From contig NZ_AP022613.1 of assembly GCF_010730195.1 (NCBI RefSeq), positions 2,852,001-2,916,000 on the forward strand: 64,000 bases of DNA, read 5' to 3'. Shown here in pieces: positions 16,182 to 23,684 of this stretch (within the stretch, counting starts at the first letter, position 1; each line of letters starts with the position of its first letter). The notes below the pieces were generated by a model. That model was not told the DNA's origin and did no database searches. It saw nothing but the letters and a program-made list of their open reading frames with translations. A program made the position numbers and the translations under genes. The DNA comes from Mycobacterium conspicuum. Lineage in GTDB: Bacteria; Actinomycetota; Actinomycetes; Mycobacteriales; Mycobacteriaceae.

Positions 16182-16580
16182 GTGAGCGATATCCCCGCCG
16201 ATCTGCACTACACCGCCGAACACGAGTGGGTTCGCCGCAGCGGGGGAGACACCGTGCGCGTCGGGATCACCGATTTCGCGCAGTCGGCACTGGGCGACGT
16301 CGTCTTTGTGCAGTTGCCCGACGTCGGCAGCGAGGTGTCCGCGGGCGAGTCGTTCGGCGAGGTGGAGTCGACCAAGTCGGTCTCCGATCTCTACGCGCCG
16401 GTCTCGGGCAAGGTGGTGGCCGTCAACGGCGACCTCGAGGGCAGCCCGCAACTGGTGAACTCCGACCCGTACGGCGCGGGCTGGCTGCTCGATGTGCAGG
16501 CCGCCGACCTGGGCGCTTTGGAGTCGGAGGTGTCCGAGTTGCTCGACGCCGAGGCCTACCGCGGCACGCTGACCGAATGA
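16182..16580 (+). CDS. gcvH: glycine cleavage system H protein
   Basis: This 132-residue lipoyl carrier shuttles the aminomethyl group between the P, T and L proteins of the glycine cleavage system. The lipoylation site is Lys65 in GEVESTKSVSDLY, and the C-terminal GAGWLLDV strand is present. It lies in the same run as garA and, 3.3 kb further on, the P protein gene gcvB, which has its own riboswitch. The gcvT and lpd genes are not in the window. It starts at GTG 16182 with an AGGATC ribosome site. Confidence 0.96.
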   Translation: MSDIPADLHYTAEHEWVRRSGGDTVRVGITDFAQSALGDVVFVQLPDVGSEVSAGESFGEVESTKSVSDLYAPVSGKVVAVNGDLEGSPQLVNSDPYGAGWLLDVQAADLGALESEVSELLDAEAYRGTLTE

Positions 16581-16864
16581 CGGTTGCTAAGTTTTTCCGA
16601 GGTGCTCGCCAGCGGGCGCCGATAGGGGTCACGGAGGACCATCGAGGCTCATCCGGCGGTGGGGGCACGATGCGTTGCAGTGCGCGGTACGGTCAACACA
16701 CCGGCCTGGGAGCCTCCGTCGGGCTTCGGCGAGTATTGGACGGTTGAGACGGTAGTAATCGGTAAAACAAGGCGGAGAATCGAGTGGGAGGCCGGCCGAA
16801 CGGCCCGGTCAGACAAGGCGATATAGAGCCGCGAAGCTAGTCACAGGGCCAGAAGGAGCAGCGG
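16581..16864 (+). other. 284-nt gcvH-garA intergenic region
   Basis: No coding potential with family similarity was seen. The region presumably carries the garA promoter (candidate -10 elements around 16823-16828, TATAGA) and a leader ending in AAGGAGCAGCG before GTG 16865. No repeat or clear hairpin was found. Confidence 0.4.
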
Positions 16865-17347
16865 GTGACGGACAACAACGAGCAGACTTCTGACGAAGTC
16901 ACCGTGGAGACGACCTCGGTCTTTCGCGCCGATTTCCTCAACGAACTGGATGCTCCGGCACAAGCGGGCACCGAGAGCGCGGTATCCGGGGTGGAAGGAC
17001 TCCCCGCCGGTTCGGCCTTGCTGGTCGTCAAACGCGGACCCAACGCCGGGTCGCGCTTCCTGCTCGACCAGGCCATCACGTCCGCTGGCCGGCACCCCGA
17101 CAGCGACATATTCCTCGATGACGTCACCGTGAGCCGGCGCCACGCCGAATTCCGGTTGGAGGGCAACGAGTTCCACGTCGTCGACGTCGGCAGCCTGAAC
17201 GGCACCTACGTCAACCGCGAGCCGGTAGATTCGGCGGTGTTGGCCAACAGTGACGAGGTGCAAATCGGCAAGTTCCGGTTGGTGTTCCTGACCGGACCCA
17301 AGCAAGGTGACGACGGTGGCGACTCGGGAGGGGGAACCGGAGGCTAG
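16865..17347 (+). CDS. garA: GarA, FHA-domain regulator of TCA cycle / glutamate metabolism
   Basis: The 160-residue protein has an N-terminal phosphorylation switch, ETTS at residues 15-18. Thr16 and Thr17 correspond to the PknG and PknB target threonines (Thr21/22) of M. tuberculosis GarA. An FHA domain follows, with GRHPDSDIFLDD, SRRHAEF and GSLNGTYVN (phosphothreonine-binding Arg, Ser and Asn). Unphosphorylated GarA inhibits 2-oxoglutarate dehydrogenase and glutamate dehydrogenase and activates glutamate synthase; phosphorylation makes the FHA domain bind its own tail and turns it off. The N-terminus is five residues shorter than I recall for M. tuberculosis. It overlaps the next gene by 1 nt. 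Confidence 0.96.
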   Translation: MTDNNEQTSDEVTVETTSVFRADFLNELDAPAQAGTESAVSGVEGLPAGSALLVVKRGPNAGSRFLLDQAITSAGRHPDSDIFLDDVTVSRRHAEFRLEGNEFHVVDVGSLNGTYVNREPVDSAVLANSDEVQIGKFRLVFLTGPKQGDDGGDSGGGTGG

Positions 17348-18105
17348 TGAGCGCGCCCGATAGCCCGGCACTGGCCGGGATGTCGATCGGGGGGGTCCTC
17401 GAGCTGCTGAGGCCGGATTTCCCCGACGTCACCATCTCCAAGATCCGCTTCCTGGAGGCCGAAGGGCTGGTGACGCCGCAGCGCGCCGCATCGGGCTATC
17501 GGAGATTCACCGCGTACGACTGTGCACGGCTGCGCTTCATCCTCACCGCGCAGCGCGACCACTACCTGCCCCTGAAGGTGATCCGCGCGCAGCTGGACGC
17601 TCAACCCGACGGTGAGCTACCGCCGTTCGGATCGCCTTATGGCGTACCGCGATTGGTGTCGGTGGGGGACAGCGCCGGCTCGGGGGCTGAGCATCCCATC
17701 GGATCCAAAGTCGGATCCGAGGCGGGACCGGCCCCCGTCCGGCTGAGCCGAAAGGACGTCCTGGAGCGCTCGGGGGTGGACGACGATCTGCTGACTGCGC
17801 TGCTCAGGGCGGGCGTGATCACCACCGGGCGGGGCGGATTCTTCGACGAGCACGCGGTCGTGATCCTGCAATGTGCGCGGGCGCTGTCGGAGTACGGCGT
17901 CGAGCCGCGCCATCTGCGGGCGTTTCGCTCGGCGGCCGATCGGCAGTCCGACCTGATCGCGCAGATCGCGGGGCCGTTGGTCAAGGGCGGTAGGGCCGGT
18001 GCCCGCGACCGCGCCGACGACTTGGCGCGGGAGGTCGCCGCGCTCGCCATAACTTTGCACACCTCGTTGATCAAGTCCGCGGTGCGCGACGTTCTGCAGC
18101 GCTGA
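17347..18105 (+). CDS. ftsR: MerR-family regulator (Rv1828/FtsR-type)
   Basis: A 252-residue protein with an N-terminal winged helix (MSIGGVLELLRPDFPDVTIS, then KIRFLEAEGLVTPQRAASGYRRF; about residues 12-55) in the MerR manner. A second helical domain lies near 130-230. It lacks the cysteines of metal-sensing MerR proteins. The corynebacterial orthologue FtsR activates ftsZ, and Rv1828 is its mycobacterial counterpart, so a role in cell division control is plausible. Its GTG start overlaps the garA stop by one base, indicating co-transcription. A paralogous regulator follows two genes later. Confidence 0.88.
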   Translation: MSAPDSPALAGMSIGGVLELLRPDFPDVTISKIRFLEAEGLVTPQRAASGYRRFTAYDCARLRFILTAQRDHYLPLKVIRAQLDAQPDGELPPFGSPYGVPRLVSVGDSAGSGAEHPIGSKVGSEAGPAPVRLSRKDVLERSGVDDDLLTALLRAGVITTGRGGFFDEHAVVILQCARALSEYGVEPRHLRAFRSAADRQSDLIAQIAGPLVKGGRAGARDRADDLAREVAALAITLHTSLIKSAVRDVLQR

Positions 18106-18164
18106 GGATTAGACTTCGATGGACACACTTGGTGTTCGTGCGGCATGGCGGAGGGCAGACACAG

Positions 18165-18659
18165 ATGGGTGAAGTTCGTGTGGTCGGCATTCGTGTCGAG
18201 CAGCCGCAGAACCAGCCGGTGCTGTTGCTGCGCGAGTCCGACGGTGACCGGTACTTGCCGATCTGGATCGGTCAGTCGGAAGCCGCCGCGATCGCGCTGG
18301 AACAGCAGGGCGTCGAACCACCCCGCCCGCTGACACACGATTTGATCAGGGATCTCATTGCCGCGCTTGGACATTCGCTCAAAGAGGTGCGGATCGTCGA
18401 TCTGCAGGAGGGCACCTTCTACGCCGATCTGATTTTCGACCGCGACATCAAGGTGTCGGCGCGCCCCTCGGACTCGGTGGCGATCGCGCTGCGGGTCGGC
18501 GTCCCGATCTATGTCGAGGAAGCGGTGCTGGCCCAGGCCGGCCTGCTGATCCCCGACGAGACCGACGAAGAGGGCAACACCGCCGTCCGTGAGGACGAGG
18601 TGGAGAAGTTCAAGGAGTTTCTCGACAGCGTGTCACCCGACGATTTCAAGGCGACCTAG
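18165..18659 (+). CDS. bifunctional nuclease (BFN/DUF151) family protein (Rv1829-like)
   Basis: The 164-residue protein matches the BFN domain: VVGIRVEQPQNQPVLLLRE, LPIWIGQSEAAAIAL, the RPLTHDL segment, and the SARPSDSVAIALRVGVPIYV block with the conserved Asp. Members have nuclease activity in plants, and in bacteria their role is unclear. Its place between two MerR-like regulators is conserved in mycobacteria. ATG 18165 is preferred over GTG 18129 because family similarity begins there. Confidence 0.85.
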   Translation: MGEVRVVGIRVEQPQNQPVLLLRESDGDRYLPIWIGQSEAAAIALEQQGVEPPRPLTHDLIRDLIAALGHSLKEVRIVDLQEGTFYADLIFDRDIKVSARPSDSVAIALRVGVPIYVEEAVLAQAGLLIPDETDEEGNTAVREDEVEKFKEFLDSVSPDDFKAT

Positions 18660-18911
18660 CCGCGGAGGGGTTTAGCTGTTTCGGGGGTTGTCAATAGTCA
18701 CGGATGCATCTCATCTAGCCCCGAAACGCGACACGCCTGCCGGTTAGCCACCTACCGACCGAAGCGGCGGCCATACTTTCATCAAGACTTAGGTCACAGT
18801 AGCTATCGAACAGCAGTAAGCTTTCTAGCACTCGGGCCTGACCAAGGGTGGCTGTCCAGGCAGTCAGAGACGCAGCTAGCGACCACAGCGCGATCGGCGA
18901 GAGGAAGCACC
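18660..18911 (+). other. intergenic region upstream of Rv1830-like gene, with inverted repeat
   Basis: A 9-bp inverted repeat, GTTTCGGGG (18678-18686) and CCCCGAAAC (18719-18727), is separated by 32 nt and could be a terminator-like or operator element. A candidate -10 (TAAGCT, 18817-18822) lies about 90 nt upstream of the next start. No open frame with family similarity was seen. Confidence 0.35.
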
Positions 18912-19550
18912 GTGAGCGAGCAGCCACGTCAAGGTCAACTGGACCTTGGTGACCACGCGGACGGCGCGACCAGTGGTGACGGCGCCCCGGAAAACCCCAC
19001 CGCGACCGCACCCGTGCAACCCGGACTGTTTCCCGACGACTCCGTGCCCGACGAGTTGGTCGGCTACCGCGGGCCCAGCGCCTGCCAGATCGCCGGAATC
19101 ACGTATCGCCAGCTGGACTACTGGGCGCGGACCTCGCTGGTGGTGCCCTCGATCCGCAGCGCGGCCGGCTCCGGCAGCCAGCGGCTCTATTCGTTCAAGG
19201 ACATCCTGGTTCTCAAGATCGTCAAGCGGCTGCTCGACACCGGTATCTCGCTGCACAACATCCGCGTGGCCGTCGATCATCTGCGTCAGCGCGGCGTCCA
19301 GGACCTGGCCAACATCACCCTGTTCTCCGACGGGACCACGGTGTACGAGTGCACGTCGGCCGAAGAGGTCGTCGACCTGCTGCAGGGCGGTCAGGGCGTG
19401 TTCGGCATCGCGGTGTCCGGTGCGATGCGCGAGCTGACCGGCGTCATCGCCGACTTCCGCGGTGAGCGCGCCGACGGCGGCGAGTCGATCGCCGCCCCGG
19501 AAGACGAGCTGGCTTCCCGTCGCAAGCACCGCGACCGCAAGATCGGCTGA
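18912..19550 (+). CDS. resR: MerR-family regulator (Rv1830 / McdR / ResR)
   Basis: A 212-residue regulator. After a disordered acidic N-terminus (1-48), the winged helix reads SACQIAGITYRQLDYWART (54-72) and SGSQRLYSFKDILVL, the MerR pattern. A helical domain with RQRGVQDLANITLFSDG follows. In M. tuberculosis Rv1830 controls growth and division, and its variants are linked to antibiotic resilience (ResR) and mycobacterial cell division (McdR). The start GTG 18912 has a GAGAGGAAG ribosome site. It is followed by palindromic repeat copy B and the glycine riboswitch. Confidence 0.9.
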   Translation: MSEQPRQGQLDLGDHADGATSGDGAPENPTATAPVQPGLFPDDSVPDELVGYRGPSACQIAGITYRQLDYWARTSLVVPSIRSAAGSGSQRLYSFKDILVLKIVKRLLDTGISLHNIRVAVDHLRQRGVQDLANITLFSDGTTVYECTSAEEVVDLLQGGQGVFGIAVSGAMRELTGVIADFRGERADGGESIAAPEDELASRRKHRDRKIG

Positions 19551-19565
19551 TTTCTCGCCATTTGG

Positions 19566-19627
19566 CGCGAGCGTCCCCATTTGCACCGCTTTACCGGCGT
19601 GTCCCTGTACCTACGGGGCCCCTCGCG
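19566..19627 (+). repeat. 62-bp dispersed palindromic element, copy B
   Basis: Same length and orientation as copy A (10933-10994), with 50 of 62 bases identical and no gaps. The arms are less perfect here, but the central GGCGTGTC and the outer CGCGAG/CTCGCG ends are kept. It fills the gap between the Rv1830-like gene and the gcvB promoter, 7 nt before the likely -10. Confidence 0.7.
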
Positions 19628-19633
19628 GTCTAG

Positions 19634-19639
19634 TAAGCT
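19634..19639 (+). promoter_or_regulatory. candidate -10 element for the riboswitch-gcvB transcript
   Basis: TAAGCT fits TANNNT and would start RNA near 19646, just before the riboswitch. No convincing -35 is visible, as is common in mycobacteria. Confidence 0.4.
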
Positions 19640-19654
19640 CGACAACGCATCGCA

Positions 19655-19868
19655 CTCGTGCGGGAGAGTTCTGTGGCCGCCAGCTACGGACGCCGAAGGA
19701 GCAATACCTCTCCGTCAACCTCTCAGGCCCCCGGACCGCGCGAGATAACGATGCCTCTGGAAAGCGGCGTGGACGGATACCGGTCCACGCCCGCCGATGG
19801 GGAAAGGCGCAGGCATACGGCGCTGAATCTCTCAGGCGCCCGATTGGCGGGTGAAGACAGAGGGAGAG
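19655..19868 (+). ncRNA. tandem glycine riboswitch in the gcvB leader
   Basis: Two glycine aptamers lie in series. The first has CGGGAGAG (19661), GCCGAAGGAGCAA (about 19692) and the hallmark CTCTCAGG (about 19720). The second has GCCGATGGGGAAAGGCGCAGG (about 19794, core GATGGGGAAAGGCG), ATCTCTCAGG (about 19828) and closes with GACAGAGGGAGAGG (19856). These are the family's conserved cores in the right order and spacing. Cooperative binding of two glycines normally turns on the gcv genes. The start of gcvB is about 45 nt downstream. A short open frame across this region (annotated as Rv1831 in M. tuberculosis) is probably not a gene. Confidence 0.92.
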
Positions 19869-19914
19869 GGCCAGTAGTCCCCTCTGCCCGCTGTACCCGT
19901 CAGGAGTTTCGCCA

Positions 19915-22737
19915 GTGGCTCACCAATCGTCATTCGCAGACCGGCACATCGGCCCCGACGGCCAGGCCGTCGCCACCCTGCTCGCGGCCATCGGGGTCGA
20001 CTCCCTCGACGAACTCGCGGCCAAGGCCCTGCCCGCCGGCATCCTGGACAAGCTCAGCAACGGTGACGCCCCCGGGCTGGACCGGCTGCCCCCGGCGGCC
20101 AGCGAGGCCGAGGCGCTGGCCGAGTTGCGGGCGCTGGCCGACAGCAACACCGTCGCCGTGTCGATGATCGGGCAGGGCTACTACGACACGCTCACACCCC
20201 CGGTGTTGTTGCGCAACATCATGGAGAACCCGGCCTGGTACACCGCCTACACCCCGTACCAGCCCGAGATCAGTCAGGGCCGGCTGGAGGCGCTGCTGAA
20301 CTTCCAGACCATGGTCGCCGACCTCACCGGCCTCGAGATCGCCAACGCGTCGATGCTCGACGAGGGCACCGCGGCCGCCGAGGCCATGACCCTGCTGCAC
20401 CGCGCCGCCCGCGGCGGCTCGAACCGCCTCGCCGTCGACACCGACATCTTCGCCCAGACCGCCGCCGTGCTGGCCACCCGCGCCAAGCCGTTGGGCATCG
20501 AAGTCGTCACCGCCGACCTGCGTGACGGCCTGCCCGACGGTGAGTTCTTCGGCGTCGTCGTGCAGCTGCCCGGCGCCAGCGGGCGCATCACGGACTGGTC
20601 GGATCTGGTGGCCGAGGCGCACGAGCGCGGCGCGCTGGTGGCCGTCGGCGCCGATCTGCTGGCGTGCACCCTGATCACCCCGCCCGGCGAAATCGGGGCG
20701 GACGTCGCGTTCGGTACCACCCAAAGATTCGGTGTGCCAATGGGATTCGGTGGCCCGCACGCCGGCTACCTGGCGCTGCACAGCAAGCACGCCCGGCAGC
20801 TACCGGGCCGGCTGGTCGGCGTATCGGTGGATGCCGACGGGTCGCCGGCCTACCGGCTGGCGCTGCAAACCCGCGAGCAGCACATCCGCCGCGACAAGGC
20901 GACCAGCAACATCTGCACCGCGCAGGTGCTGCTGGCGGTGATGGCCGCGATGTACGCGAGCTATCACGGCGCCGAGGGCCTGACCGCGATCGCCCGCCGC
21001 GTGCACGGTCACGCCGAGGCGATCGCCGCCGGCCTGGGTGACGCCCTGGTGCACGAGCGCTACTTCGACACCGTGCTGGCCCGGGTGCCGGGGCGCGCCG
21101 ACGAGGTGGTGGACAAGGCCAAGGCGCAGGGCATCAACCTGTGGCGTGTCGACGCCGACCACGTGTCGGTGGCCTGCGACGAGGCGACCATCGGGGCGCA
21201 CGTCAACGCGGTTCTGGACGCTTTCGGAGTTGCCGCTGGCGAGCCGGTCGACAGCCCGATCGCCACCCGCACCTCGGCGTTCCTCACCCACCCGGCGTTC
21301 ACCCAGTACCGCACCGAGACGTCGATGATGCGCTACCTGCGCACGCTGGCGGATAAGGATATCGCCTTGGACCGCAGCATGATTCCGCTCGGCTCGTGCA
21401 CGATGAAGCTCAATGCCGCGGCGGAGATGGAATCGATCACCTGGCCCGAAATCGCGCGACAGCATCCGTTCGCCCCGGCCTCCGACACCCCGGGGCTGCG
21501 CCGGCTGATCGCCGACCTGGAGGGCTGGCTGGTGGACATCACCGGCTACGACGCCGTCTCGCTGCAGCCCAACGCCGGATCGCAAGGCGAGTACGCCGGC
21601 CTGCTGGCGATCCACGACTACCACGAAAGCCGCGGCGAACCGCACCGCGACATCTGCCTGATCCCGTCCAGCGCGCACGGCACCAACGCGGCGTCGGCGG
21701 CCCTGGCCGGGCTGCGGGTGGCCGTGGTGGCCTGCCGCGAAAACGGCGACGTCGACCTCGACGACCTGCGGGCCAAGGTGGCCGAGCATGCCGACCGGCT
21801 GGCGGCGTTGATGATCACCTACCCGTCCACGCACGGCGTCTACGAGCACGACATCGCCGACATCTGCGCGGCCGTGCACGACGCCGGTGGCCAGGTCTAC
21901 ATCGACGGCGCCAACCTCAACGCGCTCGTTGGCCTGGCCCGGCCGGGCAAGTTCGGCGGCGACGTCAGCCACCTGAACCTGCACAAGACGTTCTGCATTC
22001 CGCACGGCGGCGGCGGCCCGGGCGTCGGCCCGGTGGCGGCGCGCTCGCATCTGGCGCCGTTCCTGCCCGGCCACCCCTACGCCCCGGAGCTGCCCGCCGG
22101 CCGGCCGGTTTCGTCGGCGCCCTACGGCTCGGCGTCGATTCTGCCGATCACCTGGGCCTACATCCGGATGATGGGCGCTGACGGCCTGCGGGCGGCGTCG
22201 CTCACCGCGATCGCCGCGGCCAACTACATCGCTCGCCGGCTCGACGAGCACTTCCCGGTGCTCTACACCGGCGAGAACGGCATGGTCGCCCACGAGTGCA
22301 TCCTGGACCTGCGGCCGATCACAAAGGCCACCGGCGTGACCGTCGACGATGTCGCAAAACGCTTGGCGGACTATGGTTTTCACGCACCGACCATGAGCTT
22401 CCCGGTGGCCGGCACCCTGATGGTGGAGCCCACCGAGAGCGAGAGCCTGGCCGAACTCGATGCCTTCTGTGAGGCGATGATCGCCATCCGCGGCGAGATC
22501 GACCGGGTCGGCGCGGGGGAGTGGACCGTCGACGACAACCCGCTGCGCGGCGCACCGCACACCGCCGAATGCCTCCTGGTCGCCGACTGGGATCACCCGT
22601 ATACCCGCGAGGAGGCCGCCTACCCGCTGGGCAAGGCCTTCCGGCCCAAGGTGTGGCCGCCGGTGCGGCGCATCGACGGCGCGTACGGCGACCGCAACCT
22701 GGTCTGCTCATGCCCGCCGGTGGAGGCGTTCGCTTAG
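19915..22737 (+). CDS. gcvB: glycine dehydrogenase (decarboxylating), P protein
   Basis: The 940-residue full-length P protein decarboxylates glycine and passes the methylamine to GcvH. The PLP lysine is Lys691 in HLNLHKTFCIPHGGGGPG. The N-terminal half ends in a glycine-rich segment and the C-terminal half begins near 450, the normal pseudo-dimer layout. GTG 19915 has the ribosome site CAGGAG (19900). Expression should depend on glycine through the tandem riboswitch directly upstream. Its stop overlaps that of the convergent MBL-fold gene by 4 nt. Confidence 0.97.
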   Translation: MAHQSSFADRHIGPDGQAVATLLAAIGVDSLDELAAKALPAGILDKLSNGDAPGLDRLPPAASEAEALAELRALADSNTVAVSMIGQGYYDTLTPPVLLRNIMENPAWYTAYTPYQPEISQGRLEALLNFQTMVADLTGLEIANASMLDEGTAAAEAMTLLHRAARGGSNRLAVDTDIFAQTAAVLATRAKPLGIEVVTADLRDGLPDGEFFGVVVQLPGASGRITDWSDLVAEAHERGALVAVGADLLACTLITPPGEIGADVAFGTTQRFGVPMGFGGPHAGYLALHSKHARQLPGRLVGVSVDADGSPAYRLALQTREQHIRRDKATSNICTAQVLLAVMAAMYASYHGAEGLTAIARRVHGHAEAIAAGLGDALVHERYFDTVLARVPGRADEVVDKAKAQGINLWRVDADHVSVACDEATIGAHVNAVLDAFGVAAGEPVDSPIATRTSAFLTHPAFTQYRTETSMMRYLRTLADKDIALDRSMIPLGSCTMKLNAAAEMESITWPEIARQHPFAPASDTPGLRRLIADLEGWLVDITGYDAVSLQPNAGSQGEYAGLLAIHDYHESRGEPHRDICLIPSSAHGTNAASAALAGLRVAVVACRENGDVDLDDLRAKVAEHADRLAALMITYPSTHGVYEHDIADICAAVHDAGGQVYIDGANLNALVGLARPGKFGGDVSHLNLHKTFCIPHGGGGPGVGPVAARSHLAPFLPGHPYAPELPAGRPVSSAPYGSASILPITWAYIRMMGADGLRAASLTAIAAANYIARRLDEHFPVLYTGENGMVAHECILDLRPITKATGVTVDDVAKRLADYGFHAPTMSFPVAGTLMVEPTESESLAELDAFCEAMIAIRGEIDRVGAGEWTVDDNPLRGAPHTAECLLVADWDHPYTREEAAYPLGKAFRPKVWPPVRRIDGAYGDRNLVCSCPPVEAFA

Positions 22738-23558
22738 AAACTCACGGCCCGGCCGTCAAACGCCAGATCGAAGGCCGCGTCATCGGCATGGCCGAGCATG
22801 TCGGCCGACATGTGGGTCAGGATGATGTGCCGGCTTGCCAGCTGATCGCGATGGGCGATGAGGTCGCAATGCCGAAGATGGTAGGGCACCGGTTTGTCCC
22901 AGTAGTAGGACTCGGCGATGAAGAGGTCGCTGTCCGCGGCCAGATCGATGAGGGTGTCGGTCCACGCGGTGTCGCCGGTGTACGCGATCGTCTTGCCGGC
23001 CACAGCGATTCGCAACCCCAGGGCGGTGTTGCCCGGCATCCCGTGGTCGACCTCGACGGCGTGTATCACTGCGGTGTCGATGCTTTCTGCGCGGTTGTCG
23101 GGCTGCAATTCGATCACGTTGACGTCGAACCGCCGGCGCACCGTCGAAGAGCCGGGAAACATCACCTCCAGGGCTGCGGTGAGCCGGTCGGCCGTGCCGA
23201 CCGGCCCGGCAATCGTCAACGGGGCCTCACGACGGTTGAACTGTCCCTCCAGGATCAGCTGCGGCAGTCCACCGTAATGATCGACGTGTAGATGCGAAAC
23301 CACCACAGCGCCAACCTGATTGGGGTCGATGCCTTGGCGTTTGAGGGCGACCAGGCTGGTCGCCCCGCAGTCGAGCAGAATCGGCCCCTGCCCACCGGCC
23401 TGCACTGCGATGCAGGCTTGCAAGCGCCCCCCACTTCCGAACGCATCGCCAGATCCGGCGAACGTCACCGTGACATCACCTGGGCCAGATTCGCCGGACT
23501 CGGCAATCAACGTCATTTCCCGATTGTTGCCGACCAGACGGGAGAAATCGACGCTCAT
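22734..23558 (-). CDS. metallo-beta-lactamase fold hydrolase
   Basis: A 274-residue MBL protein. The metal motif HLHVDHYGG gives His89, His91, Asp93 and His94, with further ligands His171 (VDHGMPG), Asp195 (YTGDTAWTD) and a late histidine in IILTHMS. The long insert and the TGDTAWT strand resemble the RNase Z / phosphodiesterase branch rather than true beta-lactamases. The substrate is unknown. ATG 23558 has a CAGGAA ribosome site; ATG 23516 is an alternative. In M. tuberculosis I recall a haloalkane dehalogenase and lipZ here instead, so this gene may be a replacement. Confidence 0.83.
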   Translation of the reverse strand: MSVDFSRLVGNNREMTLIAESGESGPGDVTVTFAGSGDAFGSGGRLQACIAVQAGGQGPILLDCGATSLVALKRQGIDPNQVGAVVVSHLHVDHYGGLPQLILEGQFNRREAPLTIAGPVGTADRLTAALEVMFPGSSTVRRRFDVNVIELQPDNRAESIDTAVIHAVEVDHGMPGNTALGLRIAVAGKTIAYTGDTAWTDTLIDLAADSDLFIAESYYWDKPVPYHLRHCDLIAHRDQLASRHIILTHMSADMLGHADDAAFDLAFDGRAVSF

Positions 23559-23647
23559 GGCGTTCCTGCAGCGGACAGCGTGATGTCACCGGCGACAGCA
23601 ACTTTCAAAAGGTGTCGTGCCTTGCATTGCCCTGGTTTCAGGGGGCG

Positions 23648-23660
23648 GGTGGGACCCACC
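23648..23660. promoter_or_regulatory. 13-bp palindrome upstream of the MBL gene
   Basis: GGTGGGACCCACC has perfect 6-bp arms around one base. It lies 90 nt upstream of the MBL start and downstream of the Rv1836c-like gene. Operator or chance cannot be told. Confidence 0.25.
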
Positions 23661-23684
23661 TGACTCCACCGGGAGATGGCGCGG

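Noticed and set aside
19658..20167. Short open frame over the riboswitch and gcvB start (Rv1831-like)
   Set aside because: The span is explained by the tandem glycine riboswitch; no protein similarity.
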